A DNA stretch of 64,000 nt from Sulfurospirillaceae bacterium (GTDB lineage Bacteria; Campylobacterota; Campylobacteria; Campylobacterales; Sulfurospirillaceae), in contig JAQUGO010000004.1 in NCBI GenBank assembly GCA_028684065.1, positions 1 through 64,000 of the forward strand, given 5' to 3'. How positions within the stretch are numbered: the stretch's first letter is position 1; each line of letters begins with the position of its first letter. Below the pieces are notes generated by a model that ran no database searches, was not told where the DNA came from, and was given only the letters and a program-made list of their open reading frames with translations. Below are positions 8,155 through 17,039 of the stretch, piece by piece. The translations under genes and the position numbers were made by a program.

Positions 8155-8259
8155 AAAAGGTAGGAGGTAAAATAATCAGATGGCGACCGACTCTTATACA
8201 TGTAATATGTATCAATTAGGGAAAGATGTTTTAAATACTACAAAACTAAGGAGTTTACG

Positions 8260-10806
8260 ATGAATAAGAAAATGGACAGAAGAGCGTTTTTAAAAGTAAG
8301 TGGTGCAGCAACGGGTGCTGTAGTAGCGACGGTAAGTGCCGAGGCTATTCCTCTAGTAGGGGATGGTATTTTAAATGATAAAGAAAATGGCTTTAGTGCA
8401 TCACATTTTGGAGCGGTAAGAACAGAGGTTAGAAATTCACGTATGGAAAATGTTATACCATTTGAAGGGGATATGCATCCATCAACATTGGTTGAAGGAC
8501 TTCCCGCTCGTACGTATGCAACAGATCGTGTTTTGTACCCATGTGTTCGTGAGGGTTATCTCAAACATGGTTATAAAAGCGATAGAAGTAAACGAGGAAG
8601 CGATAAATACGTACGTGTTTCCTGGGAAACAGCCTATGATTTGGTGGCCAAAGAATTGAAACGTGTCTATAAAGATTACGGTCCTGATGCAGTTTTTGGT
8701 GGAAGTTATGGTTGGTTTTGTGTGGGAAGTTTAAATAATCCACAAGCATTGGTTGGAAGAATGTTGGGTGTTGCAGGTGGTTATACCTCACGAACGTGTA
8801 CCTATTCAACCCATGCGATTCGTCAAATCACTCCTTATATTAGTGGTACAGATGAGTCAACGGCACAACCAACAGCGTATCCTGTTTTGATTGAAAATTC
8901 TGAATGTATCGTTTTTTGGGGATGTGATCCTATCAATACCAATCAAATTGCATGGGGTGTACCAGATCATAAATCGTATGCCTATATGAAAGAGCTTAAA
9001 GAAGAAGCTAAAAAGCGTGGATTGAAATTTTACGTGATTGATCCTGTGTATAACAATACCGGTATGTACTTTGGTGCAGAACATATTCAAGTTCGCCCAA
9101 CTACAGACGTAGCCTTGATGCTTGGAATTGCTCATTATCTTTATACTGAAAACCTTTATAGCAAAGAGTTTGTACATAAATATACAATAGGTTTTGATGA
9201 ATTTAAGAAGTACCTTATCGGTGAGTCTGAAGATATGATAGCAAAAACACCAGAATGGGCAGCTAACATTTGTGGTATTGATGCCAATGTCATTAAAATG
9301 CTTGCCAAAGAATTTTCCAGCAAACGTACGATGCTGATGGGTGGATGGTCAACACAACGTGCACACCATGGTGAACAACCCAATTGGATGCTCATTACTT
9401 TAGCCAGTATGATTGGACAAATCGGACTTCCAGGTGGAGGTTTTGGCCTTAGTTACCATTACTCTGATGGTGGTGTTCCTATGCCAGCAGCAGCAACAGG
9501 AAATGCTCTTAGTGAAAAACCACTCAATGGTTCAGTAGGTGCTGTTGCCGATGCTGAAAATAAAGCAGGCTCTCCAGGACTTTCAGGTATTAGCGTTAAC
9601 TCAAAGATGGATGGTCCATGGAAACAGCGTAAAATTGAAGTTATACCGGTTTCTCGTATTGTAGAGTGTTTGGAAAACCCAGGTAAAGAGTACAACTTTG
9701 ATGGTAAAACTTATAAATATCCAGACCTTAAAATGGCTTATTGGGCGGGAGGAAATCCATTCCATCATCATCAAGATCGTAACCGTATGGTTAAAGCATG
9801 GCAAAAATTTGAAACTTTTGTTGTGCATGAATGTTTTTGGACTGCAACAGCTAGAATGGCAGATATTGTTCTTCCAGCAACAACAGAGCAAGAGAGAAAT
9901 GACATCACAAAATCACACTCAAACAGCTATATTTTTGCAATGAAACAAGCGGTCAAACCAGCGGGTGAAGCAATGGATGATTTTGATATTTTTACCAATA
10001 TCCTAAGACGTTTTACAGCTGAGCAAGTTTTAGCATTTACTGAAGGTAAAAGCAAAATGGAATGGATTAAATCTTTCTATGACGCTTCGTACACAAAAGC
10101 TAAAAATTCTGGCATTTCTATGCCATCATTTGAAGAGTTTTGGGAAAAAGGTTCTGCACATTTTGAAACACCAGAGAGTGCTAAGAAATTTATTAAAATG
10201 GAAAAATTTAGAAAAAATCCAATTGTGAATCGACTTGGAACACCGTCTGGTAAAATTGAAATATTCTCTAAAAAAATTGCTGGATACAACTATAAAGAGT
10301 GTAAAGGTCACCCTATGTGGTTTGAACCTATGGAGTGGTTGGGTAGTAAAGTAGCCAAAGAATTCCCATTGAACCTTATAACCCCACACCCAAAATATCG
10401 TCTTCACTCACAACTTAACAATACATGGTTAAGAGATTTAGAGGAAGTGCAAGGTCGTGAGCCAATTTGGATTAATCCTAAAGATGCTGAAAAACGTGGC
10501 ATTAAAAATGGTGATGTGGTACGTATCTTTAACAAACGTGGTCAAATTTTAGGTGGTGCTGTGGTCACTGAAGCGGTAATGCCAGGAGCTGTTAGAATGC
10601 AAGAGGGTGCATGGTATGACCCACAAGAGCCAGGCAAAGCAGGAACTCTCTGTCGACATGGAGATGTCAATGTTCTGACACCAGATGTTGGAACCTCTGA
10701 ATTAGCACAAGGAAACCAAGCCACAGCTTTGGTAGAGATTGAAAAATACAAAGGCGAGCTTCCAGAAATTGGAATCTTTAAAGCCCCAAAAATAAAAGGT
10801 GTTTAA
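8260..10806 (+). CDS. torA: TorA/BisC-type molybdopterin oxidoreductase, probable TMAO/DMSO reductase
   Basis: An 848-residue periplasmic Mo-bisMGD enzyme of the DMSO reductase family, the type that reduces TMAO or DMSO. It starts with a Tat signal (DRRAFLKVSGAATG). GGSYGWFCVGSLNNP places Tyr150 and Trp152 at the positions of DorA Tyr114 and Trp116. Ser183 in CTYSTHA falls 33 residues later, as the Mo-ligand Ser147 does in DorA. There is no N-terminal Fe-S cluster motif, as expected for the TorA/DorA branch. The C-terminal domain includes NLITPHPKYRLHSQLNN and RVLYP occurs near the front. It overlaps the cytochrome gene by one base, matching the Cj0264/Cj0265 pair of Campylobacter jejuni. No TorD-like chaperone gene is nearby. 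Confidence 0.9.
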   Translation: MNKKMDRRAFLKVSGAATGAVVATVSAEAIPLVGDGILNDKENGFSASHFGAVRTEVRNSRMENVIPFEGDMHPSTLVEGLPARTYATDRVLYPCVREGYLKHGYKSDRSKRGSDKYVRVSWETAYDLVAKELKRVYKDYGPDAVFGGSYGWFCVGSLNNPQALVGRMLGVAGGYTSRTCTYSTHAIRQITPYISGTDESTAQPTAYPVLIENSECIVFWGCDPINTNQIAWGVPDHKSYAYMKELKEEAKKRGLKFYVIDPVYNNTGMYFGAEHIQVRPTTDVALMLGIAHYLYTENLYSKEFVHKYTIGFDEFKKYLIGESEDMIAKTPEWAANICGIDANVIKMLAKEFSSKRTMLMGGWSTQRAHHGEQPNWMLITLASMIGQIGLPGGGFGLSYHYSDGGVPMPAAATGNALSEKPLNGSVGAVADAENKAGSPGLSGISVNSKMDGPWKQRKIEVIPVSRIVECLENPGKEYNFDGKTYKYPDLKMAYWAGGNPFHHHQDRNRMVKAWQKFETFVVHECFWTATARMADIVLPATTEQERNDITKSHSNSYIFAMKQAVKPAGEAMDDFDIFTNILRRFTAEQVLAFTEGKSKMEWIKSFYDASYTKAKNSGISMPSFEEFWEKGSAHFETPESAKKFIKMEKFRKNPIVNRLGTPSGKIEIFSKKIAGYNYKECKGHPMWFEPMEWLGSKVAKEFPLNLITPHPKYRLHSQLNNTWLRDLEEVQGREPIWINPKDAEKRGIKNGDVVRIFNKRGQILGGAVVTEAVMPGAVRMQEGAWYDPQEPGKAGTLCRHGDVNVLTPDVGTSELAQGNQATALVEIEKYKGELPEIGIFKAPKIKGV

Positions 10807-11369
10807 TGCGTATAATGAGATTTTTAGCGCCATTGTGTGCTGCGACAATGATGTTTGCGGCGGGGAATGCATTTTTAAACAAAAATGCATCGCTTTATGC
10901 AGACGCAAGTGGGGGATCAGCTCTAGGTGAGCTGATCGTCTCATCTACTGTTAAAGAGCTTTCCAAAAGTGGTGATTTTACAGAAGTGGAGTTTACTGGT
11001 TTTATGCCTGAGGGAAGTACTATTGCTTATGAAAAAGCAGGTATTTTGATGGTTGGATTTGAGGCCAAGGATGCAACAGTGTATAAAATCGTTGGACAAC
11101 AAAAAGATGAATACGACACAGTATGGCTCAATGTTTCTGTGAAAGGCTTTGTCAAAAGTGACGCATTAGGCAGCGATAAAGCTAAAATATTGGCTTCCGG
11201 GAAAGTACTATTTCAAGGTAAATGTGGTTCGTGTCATGCACTGCATGCTGAAGATGAGTTTGATGCCAATGTTTGGCCTAGTATCTTAGACGCGATGGGG
11301 CAACAAGCTAGCCTTTCTAAAGCTGATAAATTCAGCATCGTAAAATACTTACAAAACTTCAAACCCTAA
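10806..11369 (+). CDS. Periplasmic monohaem cytochrome c partner of the TorA-like reductase
   Basis: A 187-residue exported cytochrome c, homologous in layout to C. jejuni Cj0265. Residues 1-20 are a signal peptide. Residues 24-120 look like an SH3-like beta domain (SLYADASGGSALGEL, VWLNVSVKGFVKSDAL), resembling the C-terminal part of TorC. The haem motif is CGSCH at 140-144, and Met164 in SILDAMG is a candidate distal ligand. Its ATG overlaps the stop of the reductase (TAATG), so the two are translationally coupled. It probably passes electrons from the quinol pool or bc1 side to the reductase. The usual multihaem TorC is absent here. Confidence 0.88.
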   Translation: MRIMRFLAPLCAATMMFAAGNAFLNKNASLYADASGGSALGELIVSSTVKELSKSGDFTEVEFTGFMPEGSTIAYEKAGILMVGFEAKDATVYKIVGQQKDEYDTVWLNVSVKGFVKSDALGSDKAKILASGKVLFQGKCGSCHALHAEDEFDANVWPSILDAMGQQASLSKADKFSIVKYLQNFKP

Positions 11370-11377
11370 TTTTTTAA

Positions 11378-11407
11378 TCTCTTCGTCAGTGATGGCTGAC
11401 GAAGAGA
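11378..11407 (+). terminator. Perfect 12-bp hairpin after the TMAO reductase operon
   Basis: TCTCTTCGTCAG and CTGACGAAGAGA pair perfectly around a six-base loop, nine bases after the cytochrome stop. No T-run follows directly; the next T-rich tract starts ten bases later, inside the CTCATT repeats. It is a likely terminator or 3' stabilising stem. Confidence 0.6.
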
Positions 11408-11415
11408 AATCTTAC

Positions 11416-11432
11416 CTCATTTTTTTCTCATT
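11416..11432. promoter_or_regulatory. CTCATT direct repeat upstream of the response regulator gene
   Basis: CTCATT at 11416-11421 and 11427-11432, with the same 11-base period as upstream of the reductase (8105-8121). A shared regulator site would mean autoregulation. The alternative is that this is only the T-rich tail of the preceding terminator. Confidence 0.5.
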
Positions 11433-11478
11433 TTTTGGTGTTATAGTAAATATCGTTAGCATGGAAGAATTTTTTTGT

Positions 11479-11484
11479 TACAAT
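11479..11484 (+). promoter_or_regulatory. Candidate -10 (TACAAT) for the regulator operon
   Basis: TACAAT with an upstream T-stretch (TTTTTTTGT), a common promoter style in Campylobacterota. It is directly followed by CTTCACATGTAAAG, a near copy of the TTACATGTAA palindrome. The start codon is 34 bases downstream. Confidence 0.4.
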
Positions 11485-11517
11485 CTTCACATGTAAAGTC
11501 TTTTAAGAGGAAAAACG

Positions 11518-12204
11518 ATGGAACTCTGGCTTGAAAAATTAAAAAATATGACGTTATTGTATGCCGAAGATGAAGAAGGTATACGAAAGCCTATGGCCAA
11601 TTCACTTTCATATTATCTCAAAGAAGTTATTGAAGCTAAAAATGGTGAAGAAGGTCTGGAACAATACGAAGAGAGGCGCCCTGATATTATCTTAACAGAT
11701 CTTCGTATGCCAGTTCGAGATGGCTTGTATATGGTGAAAAAAATTCGACAAAATGATAGAAAAACTCCTATTTTAATGATAACAGCACATACCGATAAAG
11801 AGTATCTACTCAGTGCTATTGAGCTTAAAATTGAAAAATATCTGATTAAACCTGTCGCTCTTGATGAGCTTTTAAGTGCCCTTAAGATGTGCGTTGAAGA
11901 GATAGAGTCAGGTCGCACGCTCTTTTTTGAATGCAATGGGTGTAAATTTGACTTTAAAAATCGATTGTTAGTCCATAGTAATGGGCAAGAGCTTGAATTG
12001 ACACATAAAGAATCTGATTTTTTAGAACTATTATTGCGGAAAAAAGGGCTTATCGTTAGTTATAGTGAGATAGAAATGAACGTTTGGAAAGAGGAGTATA
12101 TGAGCATTGCTGCTCTTCGAACATTGGTTAAAACGTTACGGAAAAAAATGGGAAATAGTTTCATTAAAAACCATTCACTCTCAGGGTACAGTTTTGAAAT
12201 ATAG
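11518..12204 (+). CDS. OmpR-family response regulator (TorR-like position)
   Basis: A 228-residue two-component regulator. Residues 10-130 form the receiver: acidic pair in YAEDEE, phospho-acceptor Asp61 in IILTDLRMP, Thr in MITAHT, and Lys in YLIKPVA. Residues about 135-228 form a winged-helix DNA-binding domain with GQELELTHKESDFLELLL and LRTLVKTLRKKMG, typical of the OmpR class. The ATG is preceded by AAGAGGAAAAACG. The next gene starts inside its last codons, and the operon continues with two solute-binding proteins and a kinase. It most likely controls the adjacent TMAO reductase genes; that is inferred from position and the shared CTCATT repeats. Confidence 0.9.
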   Translation: MELWLEKLKNMTLLYAEDEEGIRKPMANSLSYYLKEVIEAKNGEEGLEQYEERRPDIILTDLRMPVRDGLYMVKKIRQNDRKTPILMITAHTDKEYLLSAIELKIEKYLIKPVALDELLSALKMCVEEIESGRTLFFECNGCKFDFKNRLLVHSNGQELELTHKESDFLELLLRKKGLIVSYSEIEMNVWKEEYMSIAALRTLVKTLRKKMGNSFIKNHSLSGYSFEI

Positions 12205-13777
12205 CGTTTTATTTTTTTTCTTATCTATCTTTCTTTGTGCTGAGGTACTTGAATATCGTATTGATAATAGCCAAGGGCGTATTGTAGAGACAAAAGATAA
12301 GCGATCTCACATCAACGTATTTTTGCCCTCTATGCCCTATAATTATGTTTCGCGTCTTGTGAATGAAGGATTAGTCCGTTTGGCTGAAAATGAGCAAGGG
12401 TGGGAATACTCACTGTCAACCCACAGTATCAAGCTCTCGCCCATAGTCTATGAATTTGAATTACGTCGTGGTGTACGATTTCAAGATGGAACACTTTTTA
12501 ATGCCGATTCTGTGATACATAATTTTGCCTATTTTCTAAAGCAACCTTTTAATTATACAGATATCCATCATTCGCTAAAATCGGTTGAAAAGGTATCCGA
12601 GTATAAAATACGTCTGCATTTATCTAAGCCTTATGGAATGCTTTTTCGTGACCTTGCCCGTATCTATTTTTACTCCGAAGCGTACCTACAAAAATATGGC
12701 TGGGGTGGGGCGGAAACGGGTGCTAATATCAAGGCATCAGGTCCTTATGGTTTAGGGCCTTATATCTTGGTAGAAGGAATGATTACGGGTAGAATACAAA
12801 CACCCATAGTCATTCTAGAGGCGAATCCCTATTATTGGGATAAGGAGTACCCTAGCATTCAAAAAATTACGTTTTATACAGAACTAGAAAGTCAAAAAGC
12901 CCTTGAGATGACACTTTTTCAAGATGGTAAGCTTGATTTTATGCAAATCCCCTTTAATAAAAAAATTGAATCCATGCTCTCCCCCTATGCAAAATTAGTT
13001 GCTATGCCCTCATCCAATAACTTTACGATTTATTTTAATTTAGTCAAAAAGAGCTCACCTATTTATCATAAAGAGATACGACAAGCTCTTAATTGTGCCC
13101 TAAACCAGCAAAATCTATTGAATTTTACCTACAAAAAAGAGGGCACTTTAAATCCCCATGCTTTGACGTCTAAAGAGTGTACGATGAGTGAGCAAAAACT
13201 TCGTACACTTTTACAAGGGATTGAACTGAATGTTGCAACACAAGATTCCTTAATGTTTTTATGGAAAGGCATTGAGTATCAACTTGCGGAGTATGGCGTA
13301 AGCCTTCATTATCAAATAACAAGCAGTGAAAAAGAGATTTATAATCTTGTGCAAAAAAATCATAAAATCACCCAGTCATGGGATATGCTGATTCAAGGAA
13401 CACAAGACTATTATGGAAGACATCCATGGCCTATTTTTATTCGCTATCAAGAGCATAATCCGTGGAGTTTTGTTCATGGGGATGTGGTGATGAAAAAGCT
13501 TATTGAACAGTTTTTTTTAGTAGAACAAAATGACCCACAATTTGCAATTTTATGCGATAAAATCAAAGCACGCGCCAAAGAAGAGGCCTATATGCTTTTT
13601 CTTCCCATTCCTAATGTCGTATTTGCTATGAATAAGGAGCTGGTTTTTGAGCCTTTAGGCATTGGTATGCAGCCTTTTTGGAAAGCAAAAGTGACTACGG
13701 AGCATTGGTCCATTAGGGGGAATAAGCCTTATCCTAAAGATCTCCAAATACCAATCTTACCCAAGCATTTACTATGA
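12194..13777 (+). CDS. Family 5 (NikA/DppA-type) solute-binding protein, first paralogue
   Basis: A 527-residue periplasmic protein of the SBP_bac_5 family. The start chosen is TTG at 12194-12196, which yields MKYSVLFFFLSIFLCA, a signal peptide, and overlaps the regulator stop by 11 bases; the frame stays open further upstream, but that part is coding sequence of the regulator. Family marks are EFELRRGVRFQDGTLFNADSV, ILEANPYYWDK and the late EEAYMLFLPIPNVVFAMNKE. It is closely similar over its whole length to the next gene. No permease or ATPase genes are nearby, so a sensing role with the downstream kinase is more likely than import. The ligand is unknown. Confidence 0.82.
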   Translation: MKYSVLFFFLSIFLCAEVLEYRIDNSQGRIVETKDKRSHINVFLPSMPYNYVSRLVNEGLVRLAENEQGWEYSLSTHSIKLSPIVYEFELRRGVRFQDGTLFNADSVIHNFAYFLKQPFNYTDIHHSLKSVEKVSEYKIRLHLSKPYGMLFRDLARIYFYSEAYLQKYGWGGAETGANIKASGPYGLGPYILVEGMITGRIQTPIVILEANPYYWDKEYPSIQKITFYTELESQKALEMTLFQDGKLDFMQIPFNKKIESMLSPYAKLVAMPSSNNFTIYFNLVKKSSPIYHKEIRQALNCALNQQNLLNFTYKKEGTLNPHALTSKECTMSEQKLRTLLQGIELNVATQDSLMFLWKGIEYQLAEYGVSLHYQITSSEKEIYNLVQKNHKITQSWDMLIQGTQDYYGRHPWPIFIRYQEHNPWSFVHGDVVMKKLIEQFFLVEQNDPQFAILCDKIKARAKEEAYMLFLPIPNVVFAMNKELVFEPLGIGMQPFWKAKVTTEHWSIRGNKPYPKDLQIPILPKHLL

Positions 13778-15366
13778 TAAAATCTTTTTGTTGGCTTTTA
13801 CTAACGTCTTGCATATGGGCTCAAACACTTGCTGATAATCAGTATAGACTAGATGATAGTGAGACAAGAGCGCTACATGTCAAGGATGTACGTTCACACA
13901 TAAAAGTATTTTTACCAGCTTTGCCATATGTGACTGTTTCACGAATGATTAACGAAGGCTTAGTAAGGCTAGCCGATAATGATAATGGATGGGAGTATGC
14001 TTTGGCCACAAAATGTACGCATCCTACAAATGTTACTTACGAGTGTGACCTTAGGCACGGTGTATATTTTCAAGATGGAACACCCTTTACAGCAGATTCG
14101 GTCATGACTAATTTTACCTATTTTCAAAAACAGCCTTTTAACTATACCGATATTCAAAATTCGCTTCATAAAGTTGAAAAAATCAATACTTATAAAATTC
14201 GTATCATTTTAAATAACCCCTATGGTATGCTTTTCCGTGATCTTGCTCGCATCTTTTTTTATTCGGATATTTATTTAAAAAAGTATGGTTGGGCGGGTGC
14301 CGCAACGGGTGCTAATATTCAAGAAGCAGGCCCCTATGGCTTAGGACCTTACATGCTTGTTGAAGGGGTGATTACAGGACGAAAACAAACGCCTAAGGCG
14401 GTTCTTAAAGCCAATCCCTATTATTGGGAAAAAGGTTTCCCAAAAATTGAAACTATTACTGTTTTTACAGAACTTGAAACTGACAAGGCATTACGTCTGA
14501 TCACCTCCCAAGAAGGAGAGCTAGATTTTATGCCAATTCCTTTTAATAAAAAAATTGAAACGATGCTCTCTTCATATTCAAAATTAGTGATTTTGCCCTC
14601 AACCAATAATTTTGCAATCTACTTTAATTTGTTGAAAAAAGATTCCCCAGTGTATGATAAAAAAGTACGCCAAGCACTCAATTGTGCTTTAAATCAGCAC
14701 AATCTTCTAAACTTTACGTATAAACAAGAAGGCTCTTTTAATAAAGAAGCTTTGCAAGTGCAAGAGTGCCCCTTAACGCAAGAAGAAATTCATACTGTTT
14801 TGGATAATAAAACATTCAAAGTTGTCACACAAGATTCATTGCTTTTTTTATGGAAAGGCATTGAATATCAACTTTCACAATACAATATAAAATTACAGTA
14901 CACGATTACAACAGATGAAAAAAAAGTGTATGATTTGCTCCTTTCCAACAATCAAACGATACAAGATTGGGATATCCTAAGTCAAAACTCGATTGATTGG
15001 TATGGTAGGCATCCATGGCTCACCTTTTTTAATTATCAAGAGGGCAATCCTTGGAGTTTTGTTCGCAATGACACTGTGATGCAATCGTATATTTCGCACT
15101 TTTTTAGATTAGAGCAAGGCAGTGAAGCATTTAATACCTTGTGTAAAAAGATACGTCAAAGAGCCAAAGAAGAAGCGTATATGCTCTTTGTTCCTATCCC
15201 TAATAATGTATTTGCAATGAATAAAGAGTTAGTTTTTGAACCATTGAGTATTGGTATGCAACCATTTTGGAAAGCAGAAATTACCACAAAACATTGGTCA
15301 GTCAGAGGAAATGAACCTTATCCTAAAGAGCTTGAAATACCTATATTACCAAAGAGAATCCCATGA
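13774..15366 (+). CDS. Family 5 (NikA/DppA-type) solute-binding protein, second paralogue
   Basis: A 530-residue periplasmic protein, tandem duplicate of the preceding gene. Signal peptide MIKSFCWLLLTSCIWAQT. Shared landmarks include GPYGLGPYMLVEGVITGR, FQDGTPFTADSV, NPYYWEKGF and the C-terminal IGMQPFWKAEITTKHWSVRG. It overlaps both neighbours through ATGA junctions, so the block is one translationally coupled unit. Two copies could bind different ligands, or act as a heterodimeric sensor. Length is normal for the family (500-550). No transporter partner is seen. Confidence 0.85.
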   Translation: MIKSFCWLLLTSCIWAQTLADNQYRLDDSETRALHVKDVRSHIKVFLPALPYVTVSRMINEGLVRLADNDNGWEYALATKCTHPTNVTYECDLRHGVYFQDGTPFTADSVMTNFTYFQKQPFNYTDIQNSLHKVEKINTYKIRIILNNPYGMLFRDLARIFFYSDIYLKKYGWAGAATGANIQEAGPYGLGPYMLVEGVITGRKQTPKAVLKANPYYWEKGFPKIETITVFTELETDKALRLITSQEGELDFMPIPFNKKIETMLSSYSKLVILPSTNNFAIYFNLLKKDSPVYDKKVRQALNCALNQHNLLNFTYKQEGSFNKEALQVQECPLTQEEIHTVLDNKTFKVVTQDSLLFLWKGIEYQLSQYNIKLQYTITTDEKKVYDLLLSNNQTIQDWDILSQNSIDWYGRHPWLTFFNYQEGNPWSFVRNDTVMQSYISHFFRLEQGSEAFNTLCKKIRQRAKEEAYMLFVPIPNNVFAMNKELVFEPLSIGMQPFWKAEITTKHWSVRGNEPYPKELEIPILPKRIP

Positions 15367-17030
15367 AAAAGATTAAAATTAAGTACAAATTGTTTTTATT
15401 GTTCAGTTTTTCCTTTATTGGCATGCTTGTTTTAGCAGAACGTTCCTTTAAACTAAGCCAAGAAAATATCTACAATGCCACGACCATTTTTGAAAATGCT
15501 CAAAGTACACAAAATTTGCAAGAAAACTATATTGAACCTTTGAATGTTTTACGGGAAATGAGTCTTTCACTGGTAATGTCCCCCAATGATGATTACCGAA
15601 AAAGTATTGAAGGTGATTTAACAGCGCAGATTAAGTTGTTAGAAGAGCATTTTCATGTTTTAGATAAAACGACTAATGGTATTTGGCAAAGTTATGTTGA
15701 GGCAGTCAATAAGACACATCACTATCTTTCTGCACGCTTTGAAGAGGGGGCATTCGTAAATGTCAATACCGTCGAGCGTGAGCGGTATTACACCCTTTTG
15801 GGACGGTTAAAGCAATTACAACATGAGGCGGTAAATCAAGCAAAAGACAATTTTTCTGATATTCAAACAAGTGCTAAAGCGCTTAAATATGAATTAGCTG
15901 TGATTGTCTTATTACTCTCTGCCTTAGTTTTTAGTGCAGGTTATTTGCTCTCTAGTCATATTGTTTCATCTATTCTTAAACTGCAAGAAGGCATCAAAGA
16001 ATTTTTTAGCTACCTCGAAACAAAAGCTATGCCTCCTAGGCCAATCACACTTTCGAGTAAAGACGAGCTTGAAGATATGTCAAATCTTATTAATCTAAGT
16101 ATTGCAAAAGCTTCTGCCAATATTGAGCAGGATACACTGTTTATTGAAGATGCTATTAATGTTGTGAATGATCTTAAAAGTGGTAATTTAGCATCGAGGC
16201 TTCATACATCAGCGCAAGCCCATCAATTACAACTCCTTAAAGATGTGATTAATACAATGATTGATAATCTTGAATTAAAAATTAATGAGGAAATATTTAA
16301 ACGTACCGAGCAAGAAAAACTTTTAATTCAACAAAGTAAGCTAGCAAGCATGGGCGAAATGATTGGGAATATCGCTCATCAGTGGCGACAACCACTAGGT
16401 GAGCTTAGTGCCCTATTGATGAATTTACAAGTTAAACATGAATTTCATGACCTCAATGGAGAGGTATTATTGCAGAGTATTCAGCAATGCAATAAAATTA
16501 ATGCTTACATGTCCAATACCATTAGTGATTTTCAAAACTTTTTTAAACCTTCTAAAAATAAAGAGGTCTTTGAAATTAGTGAAGCATGCCAAAGAGCCAT
16601 AGCTATTTTACAAGCATCGATTAAATACCACAATATCGAATTTACTTTTGACATCTCAGAAAAAATGGAAGTCTTAGGCTATCCCAATGAATTTGCACAA
16701 GCACTTTTAAATATTCTATCCAATGCTAAAGACGTCTTAAGTGACCGTGAAATTTGCAATCCTTATATTCGAATGCAACTGAAAAGAGGGTATAAGTATA
16801 TGCTCATAACGATTGAAGATAATGGTGGAGGTATCGGAGCAGAGCATATAGACCGAATCTTTGAGCCCTATTTTACAACGAAATATGCAACGCAAGGTAC
16901 AGGTATTGGGCTGTATATGACAAAGATGATTATTGAAAACAATATGAATGGTATTATAAGTGTCAAAAATACTGAGGAAGGAGCTCTCTTTACGATAAAG
17001 CTCCCAAGCGTGCCAGACAAAATCTCTTAA
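15363..17030 (+). CDS. Membrane sensor histidine kinase of the solute-binding-protein operon
   Basis: A 555-residue sensor kinase. A membrane segment at about 8-25, a periplasmic helical region to about 176, and a second membrane segment at 178-200 are followed by linker regions, then the kinase core. The H box is GNIAHQWRQPL with His339; N box NILSNAKDVL around 450; G1 EDNGGGI around 485; F box FEPYFTTK; G2 GTGIGLYMTK around 512. The HQWRQPL form of the H box is common in Campylobacterota kinases. It overlaps the second binding-protein gene by four bases. The predicted path is ligand-bound SBP to kinase to the regulator at 11518, as TorT-TorS-TorR does for TMAO; the SBP contact is inferred. 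Confidence 0.88.
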   Translation: MKKIKIKYKLFLLFSFSFIGMLVLAERSFKLSQENIYNATTIFENAQSTQNLQENYIEPLNVLREMSLSLVMSPNDDYRKSIEGDLTAQIKLLEEHFHVLDKTTNGIWQSYVEAVNKTHHYLSARFEEGAFVNVNTVERERYYTLLGRLKQLQHEAVNQAKDNFSDIQTSAKALKYELAVIVLLLSALVFSAGYLLSSHIVSSILKLQEGIKEFFSYLETKAMPPRPITLSSKDELEDMSNLINLSIAKASANIEQDTLFIEDAINVVNDLKSGNLASRLHTSAQAHQLQLLKDVINTMIDNLELKINEEIFKRTEQEKLLIQQSKLASMGEMIGNIAHQWRQPLGELSALLMNLQVKHEFHDLNGEVLLQSIQQCNKINAYMSNTISDFQNFFKPSKNKEVFEISEACQRAIAILQASIKYHNIEFTFDISEKMEVLGYPNEFAQALLNILSNAKDVLSDREICNPYIRMQLKRGYKYMLITIEDNGGGIGAEHIDRIFEPYFTTKYATQGTGIGLYMTKMIIENNMNGIISVKNTEEGALFTIKLPSVPDKIS

Positions 17031-17039
17031 AAACGTCGT

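Noticed and set aside
8561-10751. Several open frames on both strands inside the torA-like gene
   Set aside because: All are covered by an 848-residue gene with clear motifs throughout; their predicted proteins are rich in Cys, His, Phe and Ile in ways typical of antisense shadow frames.
11378-11407. The hairpin after the cytochrome gene as an operator for the regulator operon
   Set aside because: Its position nine bases after a stop and its perfect GC-containing stem fit a terminator better; the CTCATT pair downstream is the better operator candidate.
13774-15366. Nickel importer NikA as the identity of the tandem binding proteins
   Set aside because: No nikBCDE-type genes are adjacent and the operon continues into a kinase; only the family can be stated.
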